Position numbers and translations under genes: made by a program. The notes beneath the pieces are model-generated. The model ran no database searches. It saw only the letters and a program-made list of their open reading frames with translations, and was not told the DNA's origin. From Lentibacillus sp. Marseille-P4043 (GTDB taxonomy: Bacteria > Bacillota > Bacilli > Bacillales > Amphibacillaceae): 64,000 bases of DNA. This document shows positions 58,124-64,000 of this stretch, in pieces; positions within the stretch are counted from its first letter, which is position 1, and every line of letters begins with the position of its first letter. The stretch is taken from positions 333,002 to 397,001 of the forward strand of contig NZ_LT984884.1 in NCBI RefSeq assembly GCF_900258515.1, read 5' to 3'.

Positions 58124-59045
58124 ATTCTCCCATATCCTCACCAATGATTTTAACTTCTCTTTCCAAGCTGACACCGAATTTTTCTTTGACCGTCTTCTGT
58201 ACAAAATGGATCAGATTAATATACTGTTCGGCAGATGCATGATCCTTATTAACGATAAAACCAGCATGTTTCAAAGACACTTGTGCCCCACCAATCTGTT
58301 TTCCCTGAAGGTCACTATCCTGAATAAGTTTACCGGCAAAATATCCAGGTGGTCGCTTAAATACACTACCACATGATGGATACTCCAAGGGCTGTTTGGA
58401 TTCCCTTTTGAATGTTAAGTCATCCATGATAGCTTTTATATCATCGTATTCTCCATCTTTTAATGAAAAAGTTGCCTCAAGTACAATGTAACCATTTTCA
58501 GGAATATTGCTGGACCGATATTCCAAATCTAAGTCATTTGCTGAAAGAGTAAGAAGGTTCCCCTCCCTATCAACCACAATTGTACTTTCCAATACGTCCT
58601 TTATTTCTCCCCCATACGCACCGGCATTCATAAACAATGCGCCACCAACAGAACCAGGAATCCCACACGCAAATTCCAGTCCTGTCAGTTTTTTTGCTAG
58701 TGCGTCACGAGAAACATCAATAATTCGTGCACCACTTTGGGCAACGATTGTCGTTCCGTCAGAAGTAATAGCGGCTAACTGCTGTAAATTCAAGACAATA
58801 CCTCGAATACCGCCGTCTTTCACAATTAAATTAGAACCGTTTCCCAACATTGTAAAGGGAAGATTATCCTCATTGGCAAGTTTAACGATTTCCTGCACCT
58901 GTTCATATGTTTCTGGTGTTACATAAAAATCAGCTTTCCCACCTAAGCGGGTATACGTATGATCTTTTAAGTGTTCATCAACCATCACATTTTTCGCTGA
59001 TGTAATTGCTATTAATTTTTCGTACGTATGATGATCATTCACCAC
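58122..59045 (-). CDS. murB: UDP-N-acetylenolpyruvoylglucosamine reductase (MurB)
   Basis: A 307-residue FAD enzyme that makes UDP-N-acetylmuramate for peptidoglycan. FAD-binding parts TRLGGKADFYVTPETYEQVQ, FTMLGNGSNLIVKDGGIRGI (about 78-97), GLEFACGIPGSVGGALFMNA and GAYGGEIKDV, with the catalytic Ser in LEYPSCGSVFKRPPGYFAG (about 228) and a Glu near the C-terminus (FGVSLEREVKIIGE). Type IIa/IIb Gram-positive MurB. Confidence 0.93.
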   Translation of the reverse strand: MVNDHHTYEKLIAITSAKNVMVDEHLKDHTYTRLGGKADFYVTPETYEQVQEIVKLANEDNLPFTMLGNGSNLIVKDGGIRGIVLNLQQLAAITSDGTTIVAQSGARIIDVSRDALAKKLTGLEFACGIPGSVGGALFMNAGAYGGEIKDVLESTIVVDREGNLLTLSANDLDLEYRSSNIPENGYIVLEATFSLKDGEYDDIKAIMDDLTFKRESKQPLEYPSCGSVFKRPPGYFAGKLIQDSDLQGKQIGGAQVSLKHAGFIVNKDHASAEQYINLIHFVQKTVKEKFGVSLEREVKIIGEDMGE

Positions 59046-59112
59046 TTAAATCATTCCTTTTAAAGTAATCTAACTGTACACATTTTTATTTTATCATCAT
59101 TATTATTGTAAG

Positions 59113-59931
59113 TTATTGTGCTTGTTCTTGCCACAGAAATGAATGAATCAATTCGTCTACTTGTTCGTTTTCATGTAGCTCACTATGGCCTAAATGGTCA
59201 TTTTCAATCATGACCTCTGTTAGTTGATCTGCCGGTATCATCATGCGCAGTTCTTGAACACTTTCCGGTACTGCTACCAGGTCTCCAGTACTGCCAATAC
59301 TAAATACCGCCAGATCTTTCGGAATCGACTGGCTATTTGATTGTATGCGTTGTAAAGCTGATGAATTTGGTTTCAGATCATTTGCTGCTGCATCGTGATT
59401 AAGTTGAAAATAATGCTGACTATAGATTCCATCAAACGGGCTGCCAATCGTAATGAGCTTATTGGTTACAGGATATAAGTTTTTCTCCTGGTATTCTTCC
59501 ACATATTTTAATGAAACCAATCCACCCATCGAATGTCCAACGAGATTAACGGAATCAATCTGGTACGTTTCTTTGAGGTGATGCATAACCAGCGATAGCC
59601 ATGTTGCAGTATCTTCAAAACTTGCACGATTATTTTCAAAAATAACCTGAATGAAGACAGGCTCAAGTTTTCCCTTATTAAGATTATATACGTTAACGTC
59701 TCCTGTATTTGAGACGTGATAAATCAATGCTTTATTACCCCAATCGTTTCGTTCAAATCGCCCCAACATACCACCAAATGAATTCACTGTTCCTTTATAC
59801 CCATGAACAAAAACGGTTACAGAAGAGGAATTTTGTTGTGAATTAGCCTGTTTCGGTAAATACGTAATTACCAAAACAAGAACAATGATCATGACTATTG
59901 ATGCTATTTGCAGTATATGTTTCTTTCTCAA
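59113..59931 (-). CDS. Alpha/beta hydrolase, DUF915-like, membrane-anchored
   Basis: A 272-residue protein with an N-terminal membrane segment (IASIVMIIVLVLVITYL) and a hydrolase domain: TVFVHGYKGTVNSFGGML, nucleophile Ser in NLVGHSMGGLVSLKY (about 134), LITIGSPFDGIY, and the final His in ENDHLGHSELHEN. The TTG at 59931 follows AGGAGAG (the end of the upstream gene), with another TTG three bases earlier. It is coupled to the DUF454 gene. Lipase/esterase activity is inferred. Confidence 0.78.
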   Translation of the reverse strand: MRKKHILQIASIVMIIVLVLVITYLPKQANSQQNSSSVTVFVHGYKGTVNSFGGMLGRFERNDWGNKALIYHVSNTGDVNVYNLNKGKLEPVFIQVIFENNRASFEDTATWLSLVMHHLKETYQIDSVNLVGHSMGGLVSLKYVEEYQEKNLYPVTNKLITIGSPFDGIYSQHYFQLNHDAAANDLKPNSSALQRIQSNSQSIPKDLAVFSIGSTGDLVAVPESVQELRMMIPADQLTEVMIENDHLGHSELHENEQVDELIHSFLWQEQAQ

Positions 59932-59936
59932 CAATT

Positions 59937-60317
59937 TTACTCTCCTGACAACAATGTTTTTTGCTTTAAAATAAACCACGTGAAAAATGCCGCTATTGCT
60001 AACAGCAGTAGTTTAACAAGAACTAGCGGTATAACGAAGAATACGGTATACCCCATCGAAATCCATAATACAGAAACACCGATAATCTTCGCCTTCAATG
60101 GTATTCCTTTGCCTGCTCGATAATTCTTAATATACGAACCGACATACTTGTTGGTAATCAACCAATGATATAATTTTTTCGAACTGCGAACATAACAGGC
60201 CGCCGCCAACAAAAGTAATGGTGTTGTTGGCAATAACGGCAAAATAATCCCTAATAGCCCAAACACTAAGGAAATAGTTCCGCAAATGATTAGGAGTGCC
60301 TTCTTTAGTTGCTTCAA
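59937..60317 (-). CDS. DUF454 membrane protein (YbaN-like)
   Basis: A 126-residue inner-membrane protein. It shows the DUF454 order: SLVFGLLGIILPLLPTTPLL, LLAAACYVRSSKKLYHWLIT (about 36-55), YRAGKGIPLKAKIIGV and two C-terminal spans. Function unknown. Confidence 0.82.
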   Translation of the reverse strand: MKQLKKALLIICGTISLVFGLLGIILPLLPTTPLLLLAAACYVRSSKKLYHWLITNKYVGSYIKNYRAGKGIPLKAKIIGVSVLWISMGYTVFFVIPLVLVKLLLLAIAAFFTWFILKQKTLLSGE

Positions 60318-60422
60318 TATTTATTCACACCAACCATACAAATTTTTATCTACTTTAATTATATCATCTACTACAGTTATTTTCCTTATTGGCTATAGAA
60401 ATTTTAGTGATAATTATGCTTT

Positions 60423-61232
60423 CTATTTACACATTATCGTCTCAATTGGGTGTAATGTTGGTTCTCCCTTTTCAAATGTTGTTAGATAACGAAATCCGAT
60501 TCGCTGAAGTAAATCAAGTGATTCTTTGAATTGAAATGCTATTGTCTCCTCTATATGGGAATCGGACCCTAATGTAATGATTTCACCACCTGTCTCCTTA
60601 TATAGTCTTAAAATATCCTCACTTGGCATACCGCCTGTTAATCCATAACGAAATCCGGATGTATTTAATTCAATTCCTTTGCCTTCTGGAATAATGATCT
60701 TAAAGATTTCCCTTAAAACATCATGGAAGTTATTACGCTCTCCCACCTCACTTCTCGTATATCTTTTTACTAAATCAATGTGCCCCAAAATATGGTACTG
60801 CTTAAAATGCTTCACACAAAAAAGCAACTCATCATAATACGCAGCATATGCTTCATCAATTGTTTTGTTTTTAAAAAAACTTCCCGAATGCAAATCCAGT
60901 TTATTTGTGGTGTGCATCGAGCAAATCACAAAATCAAACGTGTCCTTATCAATTAATTTCGCATATCTTTCCAAGAGATGAGGTTGAATACCAATTTCTA
61001 AACCTTTTTTAATCTGTAATCGTCCTGCGTAATTTTTCTGTAATTGTGTAATCATCCGATCGTACTTGGTCAAATCAAAATCAAACGTAATGGACGTATC
61101 TGGATAATCATAGTCAATATGATCCGTAAAACAAATTTCTTTCAATCCGATCTTGATTGCCTTTTCAATACTTCTTTCCATTGGAGTTTCGCAATCTGCT
61201 GAGAATTTGCTATGAACATGGTAATCAAACAT
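60423..61232 (-). CDS. hisJ: Histidinol-phosphatase, PHP type (HisJ)
   Basis: A 269-residue PHP-domain phosphatase for the step before histidinol dehydrogenase. Metal motifs: MFDYHVHSKFSADCETPMER (His5, His7), EICFTDHIDYDYPD, CSMHTTNKLDLHSG, HILGHIDLVKRY and ITLGSDSHI. The ATG at 61232 follows GTGGGGGAATCTTTAAAA; a GTG six codons upstream is less likely. It is divergent from hisZGD, sharing the 120-bp promoter region. Confidence 0.85.
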   Translation of the reverse strand: MFDYHVHSKFSADCETPMERSIEKAIKIGLKEICFTDHIDYDYPDTSITFDFDLTKYDRMITQLQKNYAGRLQIKKGLEIGIQPHLLERYAKLIDKDTFDFVICSMHTTNKLDLHSGSFFKNKTIDEAYAAYYDELLFCVKHFKQYHILGHIDLVKRYTRSEVGERNNFHDVLREIFKIIIPEGKGIELNTSGFRYGLTGGMPSEDILRLYKETGGEIITLGSDSHIEETIAFQFKESLDLLQRIGFRYLTTFEKGEPTLHPIETIMCK

Positions 61233-61353
61233 TTTTAAAGATTCCCCCACTTGTTCTTGACTTTTATCGAGTTAATTATTAGAATACTATATAACTTTAA
61301 TTAAATAAAGTAATAAAGTGATAAAGCAATAGTTAGAGAATGGGAGATTTTAT

Positions 61354-62592
61354 ATGGTTATTGACGTTCTTAATAAAATGAATACGCTCCGTCTCAATGA
61401 ATTCGAAAAAAAGGAACAGCTATTAGCAAAAATAAAGGCACGTTTCTCCACGTATGGATATCGCCATGTGCAAACATCTGCATTTGAACAATACGATCTA
61501 TACCAGACAACCACCGGGACCATTGACACCGATGAAATGATAAAAGTGATTGACCCAAATGGTAAAGTATTAGTGCTTCGGCCAGACGTCACCATTCCTA
61601 TTACACGAATGGTTGCAACTGGTAATCAATTGAATCCAAGTGAAGAACGACTGTATTACATTTCAACAGTCTTTCGGAATTTGGCAATGCAGCCGAATAA
61701 ACGAGAGCATACACAAGCTGGGATTGAAAATTTTGAACCAAAAAGCGCCGCATTGGATGCTGAAGTCATTGCATTAGCCATTCACACATTACAAGATCTT
61801 GGTTTTACCGACTTCAAATTAGAAATTGGGCATGCCGGTTTTTTCAAAGAATTATTAAGTGAAATACACATTTCTAAACAGGAGACAGATCAACTAAAAG
61901 CGATAATTCAAGCAAAAGACTTTTCCGGAATGAAAGATTTCCTAAAAAAATTGTCAATCGACACGAAAGACAAATACGCATTGAAGCAAATCCCGTTATT
62001 ATACGGGAATCCTGAAGATGTAATCGAACGTGCCAAGTCCGTATCCCTTAATAGCCAGATGGATAGGAAGCTACAAGATCTTACCAAGATTATCGACGTT
62101 CTAAAATTATATGAGGTAGAAAGATTTATCTCGCTTGACTTAGGTTTGATTAACCATATGAATTATTACTCCGATATTATTTTTCAAGGATTTGTTGAAA
62201 ATTTTGGTAAACCAGTTTTGATGGGTGGAAGATACGATCACCTTGCCGAGCAATTCAGCAAGGTAATGCCTGCAATTGGATTTGCTTGTGACGTTGATTC
62301 TATTTTTTCAGTTTTAGAACAGCAATCCCTGATTTCAGGTGAAGAATCACATATAGACGTCCTTATTTATTACACAACTAGTAAACAAAAAGAAGCCTTA
62401 TCAACTGCATCTACGTTACGTAATCAAGGATTTCGTGTACTAATTAGCCCTATTGATAGCGTAAGAGATTTTCCTTCATCATCCAGCATTGTCTATTATG
62501 AAGAAAATCAAAATTTGGTTAACAATCAACATTCTATGCAATCATTCTCAACGACAAAGAAATTACTAGAGTTACTTGGGGGAGGTCTTTGA
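61354..62592 (+). CDS. hisZ: ATP phosphoribosyltransferase regulatory subunit (HisZ)
   Basis: A 412-residue class II synthetase-like protein without tRNA charging function. It has TYGYRHVQTSAFEQYDLYQT, LVLRPDVTIPITRMVA (motif 2 region), FRNLAMQPNKREHTQAGIENF and LGLINHMNYYSDIIFQGFVE, GKPVLMGGRYDHLAEQF (motif 3 region). It forms the hetero-octamer with short HisG and gives histidine feedback. First gene of the his operon. Confidence 0.9.
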   Translation: MVIDVLNKMNTLRLNEFEKKEQLLAKIKARFSTYGYRHVQTSAFEQYDLYQTTTGTIDTDEMIKVIDPNGKVLVLRPDVTIPITRMVATGNQLNPSEERLYYISTVFRNLAMQPNKREHTQAGIENFEPKSAALDAEVIALAIHTLQDLGFTDFKLEIGHAGFFKELLSEIHISKQETDQLKAIIQAKDFSGMKDFLKKLSIDTKDKYALKQIPLLYGNPEDVIERAKSVSLNSQMDRKLQDLTKIIDVLKLYEVERFISLDLGLINHMNYYSDIIFQGFVENFGKPVLMGGRYDHLAEQFSKVMPAIGFACDVDSIFSVLEQQSLISGEESHIDVLIYYTTSKQKEALSTASTLRNQGFRVLISPIDSVRDFPSSSSIVYYEENQNLVNNQHSMQSFSTTKKLLELLGGGL

Positions 62593-63219
62593 TTGGATTA
62601 CCTAACATTGGCGATGGCAAAAGGTCGAACCGCTGAACAAACCATTGCCCTATTAAACAAGGCTGATATTCATTTTCCAGCATTCCACGAAAAGTCTAGA
62701 AAGCTAATTTTCTATGATGACAATAAACGGATTAAACTAATATATGTCAAAGCAATTGATGTACCTACTTACGTTGAAAAAGGTGCCGCGGATATCGGGA
62801 TTGTTGGCAAGGATAATATCACTGAAGCACAAGCTGACGTGTATGACATGATGGATCTCGATTTTGGAAACTGTCAATTTGTTCTGGCTGGAGTTTCAGA
62901 TAAAACAGAGGAAAACGCACAAAAGCTAACCGTAGCCTCTAAATATCCAACCGTTACAAAAACATATTTTCAAGCACGTGGCATTCCAATTGAAACGATC
63001 AAACTAAATGGATCCGTAGAATTGGCACCATTAATTGGTCTAGCTGATGTTATTGTCGATATTGTTGAAACAGGGACAACGCTAAAGGAAAACGGATTAA
63101 AAGTAATTGATACCATTGAAGCTATTAGCACGAGATTAATTGTGAACAAAGCTAGTTTTGCCACAAGGTCAACTGCTGTACACCAGTTTATGAAGCAACT
63201 TAATAAGGCTTTGGAGTGA
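62593..63219 (+). CDS. hisG: ATP phosphoribosyltransferase catalytic subunit (HisG, short form)
   Basis: A 208-residue short-form enzyme for the first step of histidine synthesis. LTLAMAKGRTAEQTIALLNK, GAADIGIVGKDNITEAQADV and the PRPP loop ADVIVDIVETGTTLKENGL (about 153-171) are visible. It lacks the C-terminal regulatory domain of the long form, matching the presence of hisZ. The TTG start follows GGGGGAGG in the end of hisZ, with no gap. Confidence 0.92.
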   Translation: MDYLTLAMAKGRTAEQTIALLNKADIHFPAFHEKSRKLIFYDDNKRIKLIYVKAIDVPTYVEKGAADIGIVGKDNITEAQADVYDMMDLDFGNCQFVLAGVSDKTEENAQKLTVASKYPTVTKTYFQARGIPIETIKLNGSVELAPLIGLADVIVDIVETGTTLKENGLKVIDTIEAISTRLIVNKASFATRSTAVHQFMKQLNKALE

Positions 63220-63225
63220 TACCCG

Positions 63226-64000
63226 ATGAAAATAGTAACACATGAAGCGTATATAGCGTCAGACTCAAATAGAACAGACACTTTTTCAGACGAAACACGT
63301 GATCAAATTGTTTTAGAAATCATTAACCAGGTAAGAAAAAATGGCGATGCGGCACTGCTCCATTATACGGAGAAATTTGACCAAGTGCAGCTTGATACAA
63401 TTACTGTTTCCGATGCTGAAATGAAAGAGGCTAGAAACCAAGTAAAGCAGAATTTTATAAGTGCACTGCAACAAGCAAAAGAAAATATTTTACGGTTTCA
63501 TGAAGCTCAAAAGGAACGATCTTGGTACATGAGCGATGAGAATGGAAATGTAATTGGGCAGAAAGTTACCGCCCTCGATAAAGTCGGTGTCTATGTCCCT
63601 GGTGGTAAAGCTGCCTATCCATCTACCGTCTTGATGAATGTTATCCCAGCAAAACTGGCAGGGGTAAATTCAATAAGCCTAGTAACGCCACCACAGCCGG
63701 ATGGGAAGATAAATCCTTATGTATTGGTAGCAGCATCTGAAGCAGGTGTCGATCAGATTTTTAAAGTTGGCGGTGCACAGGCAATAGCTGCACTCGCATA
63801 TGGGACTTCAACGATTGAAAGGGTCGACAAAATCGTTGGTCCAGGTAATGCTTATGTCGCCCGGGCAAAGAAATGGGTGTTTGGGGATGTAGCGATTGAC
63901 ATGATTGCTGGACCTAGTGAAATTTGTGTTGTTGCAGATGAATCTGCAAACCCGGCTTTTGTTGCAGCAGATTTACTTTCCCAGGCAGAACATGATGAAC
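63226..64000 (+). CDS. hisD: Histidinol dehydrogenase (HisD), partial
   Basis: The first 258 codons are present, from ATG 63226, 6 bases after hisG. Visible: LEIINQVRKNGDAALLHYTE, DKVGVYVPGGKAAYPSTVLM (about 118-137), FKVGGAQAIAALAYGTSTIE, DKIVGPGNAYVARAKKWVFG and DMIAGPSEICVVADESANP, ending in the ADLLSQAEHDE motif that holds zinc-site residues. It oxidises histidinol to histidine in two steps. The C-terminal part lies outside the window. Confidence 0.95.
   Translation, partial: MKIVTHEAYIASDSNRTDTFSDETRDQIVLEIINQVRKNGDAALLHYTEKFDQVQLDTITVSDAEMKEARNQVKQNFISALQQAKENILRFHEAQKERSWYMSDENGNVIGQKVTALDKVGVYVPGGKAAYPSTVLMNVIPAKLAGVNSISLVTPPQPDGKINPYVLVAASEAGVDQIFKVGGAQAIAALAYGTSTIERVDKIVGPGNAYVARAKKWVFGDVAIDMIAGPSEICVVADESANPAFVAADLLSQAEHDE

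Overview
The window is low-GC Firmicute DNA, most like a salt-tolerant Bacillaceae genome (Oceanobacillus/Virgibacillus type). This is inferred from AGGAGG-type ribosome binding sites, frequent TTG/GTG starts, two T-box leaders, a YtzI-like small protein, CwlK, an ectoine/hydroxyectoine uptake operon (ehuBCDA), and GC-rich dispersed palindromes of the kind common in this group. The species cannot be named from the sequence.

Positions 1 to about 30,490 are the right-hand part of a prophage; its left end, including the rest of the baseplate, fibres and lysis genes, lies outside the window. Reading leftward from the immunity region, the order is: integrase, ImmA-type protease, an unknown 257-aa accessory gene and CI-like repressor (all rightward); then, leftward, a Cro-like regulator, BRO/ORF6C antirepressor, small early genes, an SPP1-type replication set (DnaD-like organiser, G39P-like loader, DnaB helicase), many small proteins including several tiny membrane proteins, a dimeric dUTPase with a cysteine-rich insertion, an ArpU-type late regulator, a second short tyrosine recombinase, and the late operon. 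The late operon joins a lambda-type packaging and head set (Nu1, A, W-like, portal, ClpP-like protease with nested scaffold, D, E, FII-like, Z) to a P2-type contractile tail (sheath, tube, E/E' chaperone, tape measure, X, D, V, U). The tail chaperone ends in a clear -1 frameshift site (4098-4107) with an open extension that stops inside the tape-measure start codon. A GC-rich stretch at 15,613-15,803 folds into several strong stems and leads into a 27-codon ORF with an AGGAGG site; it is the best candidate here for something undescribed.

Positions 30,500 to 64,000 are host chromosome: GNAT acetyltransferases, a beta-hydroxyacid dehydrogenase, a methyltransferase, a cold-shock protein, trhO, a TAXI-type TRAP transporter, glutathione peroxidase, proS with a T-box, an MFS exporter, a serine-biosynthesis pair (class V aminotransferase and serA) with a T-box, pncA, a pyridoxine kinase, cwlK, panE, ehuBCDA, murB, a DUF454 protein with a DUF915-like hydrolase, and hisJ divergent from hisZ-hisG-hisD (hisD runs off the window).

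The host part is rich in repeats and decay. A 27-copy array of exact 20-nt units (33,101-33,660) has related arrays downstream of proS (40,073) and inside an inverted-repeat element (47,202-47,482). A MITE-like element with about 36-bp inverted ends (41,767-41,945) sits directly behind the proS T-box terminator, and the 47,202 element sits between the serine T-box and its gene, so both T-boxes are separated from their genes by repeats. Broken genes include a plsY-like gene, a secreted protein with one frameshift, and a run of small frameshifted genes (34,083-34,920) that looks like a decayed toxin/immunity-type locus.
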